From NCBI GenBank assembly GCA_040414855.1, contig JBEDUQ010000292.1, positions 10,913 to 74,912 of the forward strand: a DNA stretch of 64,000 nt, given 5' to 3'. The number at the start of each line of letters is the position of its first letter. Within the stretch, counting starts at the first letter, position 1. This DNA comes from DASVXQ01 sp040414855. Lineage in GTDB: Bacteria > Actinomycetota > CALGFH01. This document shows positions 25,126 through 36,753 of the stretch, one piece after another. A program made the position numbers and the translations under genes. Under the pieces are notes generated by a model. It saw only the letters and a list, made by a program, of their open reading frames with translations, was not told the origin of the DNA and ran no database searches.

Positions 25126-25129
<4 letters not shown>
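23888..25129 (-). CDS. REC-histidine kinase (cytosolic)
   Basis: A 413-residue protein. The N-terminal receiver (residues about 22-140) has phospho-Asp in VIVLDVQMPVLDG and Lys in YVYKPF. A coiled coil (about 143-185) follows, then HisKA with FAEVAAHELRQPLHTVEGF (H box), then HATPase_c with NLVDNAIKF and the G boxes SDNGIGIDP and GHGVGLAVCR. It resembles bacteriophytochrome-type or relay kinases that accept phosphate on REC. The ATG at 25129 overlaps the stop of the giant hybrid kinase gene (ATGA), fixing the start and showing coupling. No membrane segment is present. Confidence 0.85.
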
Positions 25130-28755
<3,626 letters not shown>

Positions 28756-29217
28756 GCGGTGGCCAGCTCCATGACACCCCTCTCGGTCACGGGCCAGCCC
28801 CTGCGGGAAACTTGTCGTAGTCTACGGCGTCGTCGCCGCCGGCTCAAAACCTCGACGGCCTCAGCGGCGGCGTCTCCGGCCAGTCGGGGGCGCAGCCATC
28901 AGCCTGCCTGGTCAGAGGGTGTTTCGGCGGCTCGCGGCCTGGGTAGGACGCCGGCCTCCGGGCGGGTGAACCGCCAGCCCCACCCGCTCGGCGACGTGGC
29001 GAGGTCATCCCCCGCCTCGCCACCAGACCGGGCCGCTTCCCGGTCTGTTTCGCGCTGCCCGACCGTTCTGATGCATGCGCGCGATCTCAGCGAGTCCCGT
29101 GTGGCCGGTTGCGTCCGCGGCCGGCGGCAAGGGACGGGCGCGCCGAGCAACGCGACCGCGCATCTGTCATCGTCCATGGCACCTCAGCAGGCCAGCCACC
29201 CCGACGGAGGTCTCGCC
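28756..29217. other. Gene-free spacer between divergent genes
   Basis: This 462-bp spacer lies between the hybrid kinase operon (-) and the FAD oxidoreductase (+). It contains a 9-bp stem hairpin (28996-29004 with 29015-29023) and must hold both promoters. No conserved RNA or coding sequence is supported. Confidence 0.45.
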
Positions 29218-30603
29218 GTGGCCAATCCCAGCGCCTACCGCGCGCTCTCGTTCTGGCACGACACCGTCCCGGGGGCGCTGGAAGCGCGACCGGGGCTGCC
29301 AGGCGACCTCGACGTCGACGTGGCGATCGTCGGCGCCGGCTACACCGGGCTGTGGACCGGGTACTACCTCGCGGTCGCCGACCCGCACCTGCGGGTCGCC
29401 GTGCTGGAGCGGGAGATCGCCGGCTTCGGGGCGTCCGGCCGCAACGGCGGCTGGTGCTCGGCGCTGTTCCCGGCAGGCACCGCCAAGCTGGCCGCGATGG
29501 CCGGCCGCGACGGCGCCGTCGCCCTCGAGCGCGCCATGCACGCCACCGTGGACGAGGTCGGCGCGGTCGCCGCCGCCGAGGGCATCGACTGCCACTGGGC
29601 CAAGGGTGGCACGGTCCAGCTGGCCCGCTCGCCGCTCCAGCTGCACCGGGCCGAGGAGGAGGTGGCCAAGGCGCGCTCGTTCGGGTTCGGCGAGGAGGAT
29701 CTGCGCCTGCTGGGGCCGGACGAGGCGCGCGCGATGCTCGGGGCGACCGAGGTGCTGGGCGGCACCTGGACGCCGCACTGCGCCGCCATCCACCCGTCGC
29801 GGCTGGCGCGAGGGCTCGCCGAGGCGGTCGAGCGGCGCGGCGTGAAGCTCTTCGAGGGCACCGAGGTGCGCTCGATCGAGCCCGGCGCCGCGCGCACCGC
29901 CGCGGGGGTGGTGCGCGCCGCGCACGTGGTCCGCGCCACCGAGGGCTACAGCCCGGCTCTGCCCGGCCTCCACCGGGCGATCGCGCCGGTGTTCTCGCTG
30001 ATGATCGCGACCGAGCCGCTCGGCGCCGAGGTCTGGGAGCAGATCGGGCTCGCCCGTCGCGAGACCTTCTCGGACTTCCGGAACGTGATCATCTACGGGC
30101 AGCGGACGGCGGACGACCGCCTGGCGTTCGGCGGCCGCGGCGCGCCGTACCACTTCGGGTCGAGGGTCCGGCCGCGGTTCGACCGCGACCCGGCCGTCTT
30201 CGCCAAGCTCGAGCGCGTGCTGGGCGAGCTGTTCCCGGCGATCGCCGGGGTCGGCGTCACCCACCGGTGGGGCGGGCCACTCGGCATCCCGCGCGACTGG
30301 TGCGCCTCGGTTGGGCTGGACCGCTCGACCGGTCTGGCGTGGGGCGGCGGCTACGTCGGCGACGGGGTCGGCACCAGCAACCTCGCCGGGCGGACGCTCG
30401 CGGACCTGATCCTGCGGCGGGACACCGAGCTGGTGCGGCTGCCGTGGGTCGACCACCGCTCGCGGGCGTGGGAGCCCGAACCGCTGCGCTGGCTCGGGGT
30501 CAACGCCGCGCTGCGGCTGGCGCTGCTCGCCGACCGCATCGAGGCGCGCACCGGACGGCCCTCGCGCGCCGCCGCGATTCTGCACCGCCTGACCGGCGGC
30601 TGA
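29218..30603 (+). CDS. FAD-dependent amine/amino-acid oxidoreductase (DAO family)
   Basis: A 461-residue flavoenzyme of the glycine oxidase/D-amino-acid oxidase family, closest in pattern to gamma-glutamylputrescine oxidases. The dinucleotide fold is VAIVGAGYTGLWTGYYLA, then ERE and GFGASGRNGGWCSALFP (flavin-contact loop), and the C-terminal substrate/FAD segment is WGGGYVGDGVGTSNLAGRTL. It probably oxidises a secondary or primary amine to an imine with H2O2 release. The GTG at 29218 with GGAGG 8-9 nt upstream is preferred over ATG at 29176. No polyamine pathway genes are adjacent, so the substrate is open. Confidence 0.8.
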   Translation: MANPSAYRALSFWHDTVPGALEARPGLPGDLDVDVAIVGAGYTGLWTGYYLAVADPHLRVAVLEREIAGFGASGRNGGWCSALFPAGTAKLAAMAGRDGAVALERAMHATVDEVGAVAAAEGIDCHWAKGGTVQLARSPLQLHRAEEEVAKARSFGFGEEDLRLLGPDEARAMLGATEVLGGTWTPHCAAIHPSRLARGLAEAVERRGVKLFEGTEVRSIEPGAARTAAGVVRAAHVVRATEGYSPALPGLHRAIAPVFSLMIATEPLGAEVWEQIGLARRETFSDFRNVIIYGQRTADDRLAFGGRGAPYHFGSRVRPRFDRDPAVFAKLERVLGELFPAIAGVGVTHRWGGPLGIPRDWCASVGLDRSTGLAWGGGYVGDGVGTSNLAGRTLADLILRRDTELVRLPWVDHRSRAWEPEPLRWLGVNAALRLALLADRIEARTGRPSRAAAILHRLTGG

Positions 30604-30739
30604 CCCCTCCCCGGGTCCGCCCGAGCGGCGCGTCCGACCGGGTCCGGCGACCTCGTCCGCATTTGTGGCGCTCCAGCCATGGTCGATCCCGTCCGAACCA
30701 ATGGGGAGGACAGGACCGATCGATCCAAAGGAAACCGAC

Positions 30740-31666
30740 ATGCGCCGCTCCCCCATGCGCCGCTCCCCCATCCCCGCGACCATGCTGGGTCTTCTCGTCG
30801 TCAGCGCCGGCCTGACTGGCTGCGCGCGCCCGGTGACCTTCCCCTCGACCGATCAGCCGGTACCCTCACGCCCCGGCGCGCTGGTGGTCGCCACCACGCT
30901 GCCGGCGCCGGGCTTCTGGGAGGGACCTTCAGCGGCGTCGATCCAGGGCGGCTTCGAGTACGCGATCGCACGGGAGCTGGCCAGGCGGCTCGACCTCGGC
31001 GGCGTACGCGTGGTCGACGAGCCGGTCACCTCGGTCACCGGCGACCCGCTTCCCGATGGAGTCGACCTGGCGCTCGCGCAGGTGGTCATCGGCACCCCGC
31101 TGACCCCGGGCGAGGGCTTCTCGGTCCCCTACTGGGACGCCAACCTCGGCGTGCTGGTCCGCGCCGGGACCGGCGTCCCCAACCTGGCGGCCGCGCGCTC
31201 CACGCGCTGGGCGTACCAGCTCGGCGGCAGCGGCCAGCAGTTCGTCGACGAGATGGTGCGGCCGTTGCGGCCCGCAAACGGCTACCCGGCCGCGGACGAG
31301 GCGGTGACCGCCCTGGAACGCCGCAGGGCGGACGCGGTCATGCTCGACCTGCCGGTGGCGCTGGCCGAGGAGCGGCAGAGCGCCGGCAGGCTGGTGGTCG
31401 CCTCGCAGTTCGCCACCGGGGACCAGTACGCCGCCGTGCTCCCGAGGGCCTCGACGCTTGCTCCCGCGATCGACGAGACCCTGCGGGCGATGCGCATGGA
31501 CGGGACCATCGACCGTTTGGCCAACCGCTGGCTTGGCCGCGCGTTCCGGAGGCTGCCGGGCACGATCCCGGTGATCCAGGTCGCCTCGCCGGGTCAGCCC
31601 GAGTTGGTGAGCGGGACGACCAGCAGCAGGGTCGGCAGCGCGATCAGCGTGAAGGCGGTGAGGTAG
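30740..31666 (+). CDS. Solute-binding lipoprotein (family 3, amino-acid type)
   Basis: A 308-residue lipoprotein. The signal peptide ends in the lipobox GLTGC (Cys28). The mature part has the two-lobe family 3 layout, with ALVVATTLPAPGFWE, EYAIARELARRLDLGGVRVV, the hinge region DGVDLALAQVVIGTPL, and a closing segment MRMDGTIDRLANRWLG. It should bind an amino acid or similar ligand outside the membrane. No permease or ATPase is next to it, so it may be a sensor or serve a distant transporter. The last 25 residues run past the fold's usual end and overlap the convergent M56 gene by 73 nt. ATG 30740 has AAAGGAA upstream. Confidence 0.78.
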   Translation: MRRSPMRRSPIPATMLGLLVVSAGLTGCARPVTFPSTDQPVPSRPGALVVATTLPAPGFWEGPSAASIQGGFEYAIARELARRLDLGGVRVVDEPVTSVTGDPLPDGVDLALAQVVIGTPLTPGEGFSVPYWDANLGVLVRAGTGVPNLAAARSTRWAYQLGGSGQQFVDEMVRPLRPANGYPAADEAVTALERRRADAVMLDLPVALAEERQSAGRLVVASQFATGDQYAAVLPRASTLAPAIDETLRAMRMDGTIDRLANRWLGRAFRRLPGTIPVIQVASPGQPELVSGTTSSRVGSAISVKAVR

Positions 31667-32526
31667 ACCGAGAGCGGCAGCCAGGCCGGCGGCGGCGGCT
31701 CCGGGTCGACCAGGCGCCGGACGCGGGCGACCAGGGGGCCGTGGGTCGCGCTGAGCGCGCCGGCCGGGGCGGCCGCGGTCATCGAGGTGGCCACCTCGAC
31801 CAGGGCGCTGGCCAGCACGCGGCGGTGGTGGCGGCGGCAGGCCCAGTCGTCGGCGAGCATCTCGATCAGCATGGTCACGGCCTGGTGCGCCCTGGCCACC
31901 CATGGCACCCACGGCAGCGCCGAGTAGAGCGCTCGGAAGGGCAGCACCACCAGGTCGTGGCGGGCCCGGGTGTGGGCGTTCTCGTGGGCGAGCACGGCGG
32001 CGACCTGCTGGTCGTCGAGCAGGTGCAGGGTGCCGGCGCTCAGCACCACCCTGGGCCGCAGCAGGCCGGGGAGGCAGTAGGCCATGGCGGCCGGGTGGTC
32101 GAGCACCCGGGCGTGCCGCGACTTCGGGTAGGGGCGAGCGACCAGGTCGACCAGCCGCCGCTGCCGGACCCGCGAGCGGATCGTCCTGACGGTCGCGGTG
32201 ACCAGGCCGCCGGCGAGCCGGCCGGTCAGCGCCACCGCCCAGACGAGCCCGGCGATGTTCAAGACGCCAAGCCCGGCCAACGGGTGACCCGCCAAGGTCT
32301 GGGTGGCGAGCCGGTCGAGGCCGGGCAACAGGTGGGCGTGGAGCGGGAGGACGGCGAGCGCGAAGCCGGCGCCGATGCCGGCGAGCCCGCTGCCGAGGCC
32401 GATCGCCTGCCAGAGGACCAACCCGGCCGCCGGCGCCCGCTGCGGCCATGCGGCGCGCGAGAGCATCGCGGGGACGGGGCAGACCAGGCTCCCGGCGAGG
32501 GCCGTCAGCCCCAGGACCGTGATCAC
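31594..32526 (-). CDS. M56 family membrane metalloprotease (BlaR1/MecR1-like)
   Basis: A 310-residue protein with hydrophobic helices at both ends and a zincin core, VLAHENAHTRARHDLVVLPF (HExxH type), with a downstream LADDWACR supplying a ligand. In BlaR1/MecR1 this domain relays an external signal and leads to destruction of the BlaI/MecI repressor. There is no penicillin-binding sensor domain here, as in the many short actinobacterial M56 proteins. GTG at 32526 overlaps the repressor's stop (GTGA), making the pair a coupled unit. Its 3' end overlaps the convergent lipoprotein gene. Confidence 0.85.
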   Translation of the reverse strand: MITVLGLTALAGSLVCPVPAMLSRAAWPQRAPAAGLVLWQAIGLGSGLAGIGAGFALAVLPLHAHLLPGLDRLATQTLAGHPLAGLGVLNIAGLVWAVALTGRLAGGLVTATVRTIRSRVRQRRLVDLVARPYPKSRHARVLDHPAAMAYCLPGLLRPRVVLSAGTLHLLDDQQVAAVLAHENAHTRARHDLVVLPFRALYSALPWVPWVARAHQAVTMLIEMLADDWACRRHHRRVLASALVEVATSMTAAAPAGALSATHGPLVARVRRLVDPEPPPPAWLPLSVYLTAFTLIALPTLLLVVPLTNSG

Positions 32527-32963
32527 GGACCGCTCTCCTGGCGGTCGGGCCACTCGCCCCCGAGCAGGGCGCGGCGCAGCACCTCGGCCTCCTCGGGCGA
32601 GACCGCGTCGACGAAGCGCACCAGCGCGGCGTCGCGGTCGCTGGCGCGCCCGAGCGCGTCGAGCATCAGCTCGGCCGCGTAGGCCTCGCGGCTGGCGATG
32701 GGGGCGTAGCGGTGGGCGCGGGCTTCGCGCAGCCGCCGCACGAGACCCTTGCGCTCGAGCCGCTCGAGCACTGTGAGCACGGTCGTATACGCGAGCGGAC
32801 GCTCGGCTCCGAGGCGGTCGGAGACCTGCCGCGCGGTGGTCGTCGGGATCGCCGACCTGCCGCCTCCGGCAGGGTCGGCGGTGAGGTCCCAAAGTGTTTC
32901 CATCACTGCGCGCTCGAGCTCTCCGAGCCGTGCCACCGGCACGCTGCTGTCGTGTGTCGCCAT
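32523..32963 (-). CDS. BlaI/MecI/CopY family repressor
   Basis: A 146-residue winged-helix repressor. It opens LGELERAVMETLWDL, has the recognition region TARQVSDRLGAERPLAYTTV and the wing LERLERKGLVRRLREARAHRYAP, and ends with the C-terminal dimer helices. It should repress its own operon until the M56 partner is activated. Compared with BlaI it has a slightly expanded loop (TADPAGGGRSAIPTT). The ATG at 32963 lies just 10 nt from a triple palindromic operator, and a TAGAAT -10-like element 8 nt upstream suggests a leaderless transcript. Confidence 0.9.
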   Translation of the reverse strand: MATHDSSVPVARLGELERAVMETLWDLTADPAGGGRSAIPTTTARQVSDRLGAERPLAYTTVLTVLERLERKGLVRRLREARAHRYAPIASREAYAAELMLDALGRASDRDAALVRFVDAVSPEEAEVLRRALLGGEWPDRQESGP

Positions 32964-32972
32964 GGATCAAGA

Positions 32973-33025
32973 TTCTACTCGCCGTAGAACTTCTACATGT
33001 GGTAGAACTTCTACGCGATGTAGAA
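32973..33025. promoter_or_regulatory. Triple palindromic operator for the BlaI-like repressor
   Basis: Three copies of TTCTAC-N5-GTAGAA lie at 32973-32989, 32991-33007 and 33009-33025, each followed by a single C, giving an exact 18-bp period. Spacers are TCGCC, ATGTG and GCGAT. The core TAC-N5-GTA agrees in kind with dyads bound by BlaI/MecI/CopY proteins. The array covers the repressor's promoter region. Confidence 0.85.
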
Positions 33026-33200
33026 CCTGGCCGCCGGGGGCGGCGGCACTGGAAACCGAAGCTCGAATCCAGCGCCGGAACAACGAGGAAGTCGGTCACC
33101 GACCATGCAGCACCTGCCCATCGCCGCCAGATCCGCCGCCCAGGGCGGTCCGGCGGGGACGCCTCGCCCGTCCGGCGGCCGTCAATCGAGGGGGGACGAG

Positions 33201-33491
33201 ATGCAGGCCCTCGACGCAACATCCGAACCAGCGGAGTTCTGGTCCTGGCGCCTCTGGGCAGCCTGCCGCCAGGCAGACCGCGACCTGTTCTTCTCGCCGG
33301 ACGGTGAGCGCGGCTCGGCCAAGCGCCGCCGCGAGCGCGCCGCCAAGGCGATCTGTGGTATCTGCCAGGTGCGGGAGGCCTGCGCCGAGTACGCGGTGGG
33401 CAACCACGAGCGCTATGGCGTCTGGGGTGGTCTCTCCGAGCACGAGCGCGAGCTGATCTGGCGCGACCTGGACACCAGGGCCGCCTCCTAG
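33201..33491 (+). CDS. WhiB-family Fe-S transcription factor
   Basis: A 96-residue WhiB protein. The four cluster Cys are in AACRQAD and CGICQVREAC (C-x2-C-x5-C), the turn motif GVWGGLSEHER follows, and a basic patch is present (AKRRRERAAK, here between the first and second Cys). These proteins bind a [4Fe-4S] cluster and pair with sigma factor region 4 to control genes in development and redox response. ATG 33201 is preceded by a GGGGGG tract. It is divergent from the BlaI-like gene across 237 bp. The subtype (WhiB1-7) is not assigned. Confidence 0.9.
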   Translation: MQALDATSEPAEFWSWRLWAACRQADRDLFFSPDGERGSAKRRRERAAKAICGICQVREACAEYAVGNHERYGVWGGLSEHERELIWRDLDTRAAS

Positions 33492-33522
33492 CGGGCGCGA
33501 CCACCGTCACACCCGAACACAC

Positions 33523-33553
33523 GCGACGTCCCGGCACTGAGCCGGGACGTCGC
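33523..33553. terminator. 13-bp hairpin after whiB
   Basis: A perfect 13-bp stem (33523-33535 with 33541-33553) around ACTGA, 31 nt after the WhiB stop codon, without a T-tract. Confidence 0.65.
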
Positions 33554-33576
33554 CAAGCTGTGTCTGGGGCCGCGGC

Positions 33577-33598
33577 CTCCGCGGCGTAAGCCGCGGAG
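33577..33598. terminator. Hairpin downstream of the ABC permease gene
   Basis: CTCCGCGGC at 33577-33585 pairs with 33590-33598 around a GTAA loop. It lies downstream of the minus-strand ABC permease stop, beyond the 13-bp repeat pair, and probably terminates that operon. Confidence 0.55.
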
Positions 33599-33623
33599 CG
33601 GTCCGGCTAAGCGGTCCGGCTAA
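33598..33623. repeat. 13-bp tandem repeat abutting a stop codon
   Basis: GCGGTCCGGCTAA occurs at 33598-33610 and 33611-33623, directly adjoining the minus-strand stop TAA (33624-33626) of the ABC permease gene. Confidence 0.85.
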
Positions 33624-35210
33624 TTAGACGATGTCCCTCCGCCTGATCCCGACCAGGCCGGCCACCGTGAACACGGCGGCGGCCAGCAGGAGGGCGATCA
33701 GTGGCAGCGGCCGAAGGTCGACCGCCGGCAGCTGCGGCGCGTGCCGGAACGGCGACAGGTCCAGGACCAGGTGGTTCAGCCTGAACGCCTCGCCGAACTC
33801 GACCAGCACGACGCAGAACGCGAACGCGCCCCAGCCGAGCGCGACCAGCCGCGGCAGCAGCCCGGCCAGCGCGAACGCCAGCCCCGCCAGCACCCAGGCC
33901 GCCGGGACCTGCACCAGCGCGGCCTCGATCAGCTTTGACACCTGGCCGCCGATGTCACCGGCGCGGAGCCCATAGGCAAGGCCGGTGGACAGCCCCGCGA
34001 CCAGCATCAGCACCAGGGTGCCGCCGAGCGCGCAGACCAGGTGCGCGCCGGCCCAGCGCCAGCGGCTCACCGAGGTGCCGAGCACCAGCTCGCCGCGCCC
34101 GGCGCTCTCCTCGTTGCGGATGCGCAGCACCGCCTGGATCGCGTAGCCTGCCGACACCAGCGCGAACAGCGCGAGGATCGCGGCGAGGAAGGCGTTGGCG
34201 ATCCCGTTGACGCCGCCGAGCCGCCGCAGCACGTCGGCGAGCTGCTGGTTGTCGCCGAAGACGGTGGCGAGGTCCTTGGTGACCGCGCCGACCACGATCC
34301 CGCCGCCGACGAACCCGAGCGCCCAGGCGAGCAGCGGCCCGCGCTGGAGCCGCCAGGCCAGGCCGAGCGGGCTGGAGAGGCTGGCCGGCGCCGAGGCAGG
34401 CCCGGGACGCTCCGGCAGCAGGCCCGTGCCCTGGTCCCGTCGCGAGACCAGCAGCAGCGCGACCGGCACCAGGGCCAGGGTCGCCGCCAGCGCCAGCCCG
34501 ATCACCCAGATTCGCTGGTCCCCGAACGAGCGGACCAGCTGCGCCCAACCCAGTGGCGACGCCCAGGTGAGCACGCCGTTGCTGGCGTCGCCGGCTCCGC
34601 GGAGCACGAAGGCGATGCCGAGCAGCGCCCCGGCGATGCCGGAGGCGGCGCGGCTCGTGGAGGCGATCTGGCCGGACACGGCGGCAACCGCGCCGAAGAA
34701 GCAGCCCGCGGAGCCGATCCCGAACCCGAGCGCGGCCGAGCCGCCGGCGGGGAGGCCGACGGCGATCAGGCCGAGGGTGGTCAGCACGGCGATCATCAGG
34801 TTGGCGACACCGACGGTGAGCAGCCCGGCGGCGATCGGGGCGTGGCGACCCACCACGGTGGCGCCGAGCAGCTCGGCGCGCCCCGCCTCCTCCTCGGCGC
34901 GGGTGTGGCGGGTCATCAGCAGCAGGCTCATCAGGCCGGCGAGCAGGGCTGCCGAGCCCGCCGTCCGCCAGGCGGTGAGGCCGCCAACGGTGAGCGAGTG
35001 GAGGGTCCCGTAGAGGGCCTTGAAGACCGGGTTGTCGGCCACCGAGCTGGCGAAGTCGGCGACCTGTGCGGTGGTGGTGTAGAGCTGCTTGAAGCTGGCG
35101 GCGGTCGACACCACGAACAGGGTGGTGCCGAGAGCCCAGGCAGGGATCACCAGGCGGTCGCGCCGTAGCGCGAAGCGCAGGAGCGAGCCCGTGCCGGTGA
35201 GCGTGCTCAT
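33624..35210 (-). CDS. ABC exporter permease (large ABC-2-like, about 12 helices)
   Basis: A 528-residue hydrophobic protein with roughly twelve transmembrane helices in two similar halves; each half has a RNEE/TRAEEEAGRAELLGATVV-type segment (HTRAEEEAGRAELL and RNEESAGRGELVLGTSVS). This layout is that of the actinobacterial exporter-of-polyketide/tetronasin family (TetAB-like), in which one gene encodes both halves. It works with the ATPase encoded upstream; its ATG at 35210 overlaps that gene's stop (ATGA). Likely cargo is a hydrophobic antibiotic or lipid; not determined. The stop is followed by a 13-bp tandem repeat. Confidence 0.82.
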   Translation of the reverse strand: MSTLTGTGSLLRFALRRDRLVIPAWALGTTLFVVSTAASFKQLYTTTAQVADFASSVADNPVFKALYGTLHSLTVGGLTAWRTAGSAALLAGLMSLLLMTRHTRAEEEAGRAELLGATVVGRHAPIAAGLLTVGVANLMIAVLTTLGLIAVGLPAGGSAALGFGIGSAGCFFGAVAAVSGQIASTSRAASGIAGALLGIAFVLRGAGDASNGVLTWASPLGWAQLVRSFGDQRIWVIGLALAATLALVPVALLLVSRRDQGTGLLPERPGPASAPASLSSPLGLAWRLQRGPLLAWALGFVGGGIVVGAVTKDLATVFGDNQQLADVLRRLGGVNGIANAFLAAILALFALVSAGYAIQAVLRIRNEESAGRGELVLGTSVSRWRWAGAHLVCALGGTLVLMLVAGLSTGLAYGLRAGDIGGQVSKLIEAALVQVPAAWVLAGLAFALAGLLPRLVALGWGAFAFCVVLVEFGEAFRLNHLVLDLSPFRHAPQLPAVDLRPLPLIALLLAAAVFTVAGLVGIRRRDIV

Positions 35211-36121
35211 CGCTCCGCCTCCTGGAGCTCGCCCTCGGGCTGGTCGCCGTAGTGGCGCAGGAACAGCTCCTCGAGCGTCGGGGGCTGGCTGGTGAGGGTG
35301 CGGACGCCGGCGGAGGCGAGCCGGCGGACGAATGCGTCCAGCTCGGCGGTGTCGACCTCGCAGCGGAGATGGGTGCCGTTGTGGTGGACGTCGTGGACCC
35401 CGGGGAGGTCGGAGAGGTCGGGCACCGGCTCGGTGGTCTCGGCGGTGACCGAGGTCCTGGTCAGGTGCCGCAGCTCCGCGAGGGTGCCGGTCTCGACGTT
35501 GCGGCCGTTGCGGATGATGCTGACGCGGTCGCAGAGCGCCTCGACCTCGCCGAGGATGTGGCTGGAGAGCAGGATCGAGCGGCCGGCGCTCCTCGTCTCC
35601 TCGACCGTCTCGCGGAACACTGACTCCATCAGCGGGTCGAGGCCCGCGGTCGGCTCGTCGAGCAGCAGCAGCTCGACGTCGGCGGCGAGCGCGGCGACCA
35701 GCGCGACCTTCTGCCGGTTGCCCTTGGAGTACGCCCGGGCCTTCTTGGTGGGGTCGAGGTCGAACCGCTCCAGCAGGTCGGCGCGGCGCTTCTGGTCGAG
35801 CCCGCCGCGGAGGCGCCCGAGCAGGTCGATGATCTCGCCGCCGGTCAGCGACGGCCACAGGGTCACGTCGCCAGGCACGTACGCCAGGCGCCGGTGGAGC
35901 GTGACCGCGTCGCGCCAGGGGTCGCCGCCGAGCAGCCCGACGCTGCCGGCGTCGGCGCGCAGCAGCCCCAGCAGGACCCGGATGGTGGTGGACTTCCCGG
36001 CCCCGTTGGGCCCGAGGAAGCCGTGAACTTCGCCGGTCCGGACGACCAGATCCAGACCGTCCAGCGCGCGGGTCCGGCCAAAGCTCTTGGTCAAGCCGGA
36101 CACATTCATGACGGTATCCAT
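35207..36121 (-). CDS. ABC transporter ATP-binding protein
   Basis: A 304-residue ATPase. Walker A is GPNGAGKST, the signature is a degenerate YSKGNRQKVALV, and Walker B is LLLLDEPTAGLDP. A C-terminal regulatory part of about 90 residues is typical of drug-exporter ATPases (DrrA type). It powers the permease translated from the overlapping downstream gene. ATG at 36121, with a second possible start four codons in (36109). It is divergent from a MarR/GbsR-like gene across a spacer containing a perfect 18-bp dyad, the probable point of control. Confidence 0.88.
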   Translation of the reverse strand: MDTVMNVSGLTKSFGRTRALDGLDLVVRTGEVHGFLGPNGAGKSTTIRVLLGLLRADAGSVGLLGGDPWRDAVTLHRRLAYVPGDVTLWPSLTGGEIIDLLGRLRGGLDQKRRADLLERFDLDPTKKARAYSKGNRQKVALVAALAADVELLLLDEPTAGLDPLMESVFRETVEETRSAGRSILLSSHILGEVEALCDRVSIIRNGRNVETGTLAELRHLTRTSVTAETTEPVPDLSDLPGVHDVHHNGTHLRCEVDTAELDAFVRRLASAGVRTLTSQPPTLEELFLRHYGDQPEGELQEAER

Positions 36122-36140
36122 GGGCAGAACGCTACGCTCT

Positions 36141-36158
36141 CTTCACAAACTTGTGAAG
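36141..36158. promoter_or_regulatory. 18-bp palindromic operator between ABC exporter and MarR/GbsR-like gene
   Basis: CTTCACAAACTTGTGAAG is a perfect 8+2+8 dyad. It lies 20 bp upstream of the ATPase start and about 105 bp upstream of the regulator start, in the AT-rich spacer. It is the likely binding site for the divergently encoded regulator. Confidence 0.65.
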
Positions 36159-36262
36159 CCTGTATATGTTAAGAAAACCTATTAGAATATGAACCTGACT
36201 CGCGACGGCCCGACGACGGCCGCCGGCGAGACCAGCACACACGGGACGCGAGGGGAGGCGGC

Positions 36263-36748
36263 ATGGCGGACCAAGGACCGGGCAGGCGCGACGAGGAGGG
36301 CGTCCGCCATTTCGTCGAGCACTTCGCGATGACGCTCGCCGACTGGGGCGTGCCCCGGATGCCCGGCAGGGTGCTGCTGGCGCTGATGAGCGCCGACGAG
36401 GACTCGCTCACCGCCGCCGAGTTGGCCGAGCGCCTGGGCGTCTCACCCGCCGCGATCTCGGGCGGCGTCCGCTACCTGATGCAGGTCGGGCTGCTCGCCA
36501 GGCAGCCGGTCCCCGGATCCCGCCGCGACCGCTACCGGATGCCGAACGACGCCTGGTACGAGGCCACCCTGGTCAAGACCACGATGCTCAAGACCTTCTC
36601 GGACATCGCCGACGAGGGCGTCGCCGCGCTCGGGGGCGCCTCGACGCCGTCGGGCGCCCGGGTCGCGGACATGCGCGACTTCTTCAGGTTCTGCGAGGCC
36701 GAGCTGCCGGGGCTGCTCGAGAAGTGGCGCGAGACCAAGGCCCACTGA
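36263..36748 (+). CDS. MarR/GbsR-type winged-helix regulator
   Basis: A 161-residue regulator. The winged helix spans about residues 20-95, with GRVLLALMSADEDSLTAAEL, the recognition region RLGVSPAAISGGVRYLMQVGLL, and a wing with PGSRRDRYRM; a C-terminal dimer helix ends in FCEAELPGLLEKWRE. It resembles the GbsR/MarR proteins that sit beside ABC exporters in Actinomycetota. It probably represses the divergent exporter and responds to its cargo. ATG 36263 is preceded by GAGGGGAGG. Confidence 0.8.
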   Translation: MADQGPGRRDEEGVRHFVEHFAMTLADWGVPRMPGRVLLALMSADEDSLTAAELAERLGVSPAAISGGVRYLMQVGLLARQPVPGSRRDRYRMPNDAWYEATLVKTTMLKTFSDIADEGVAALGGASTPSGARVADMRDFFRFCEAELPGLLEKWRETKAH

Positions 36749-36753
36749 GCGGG

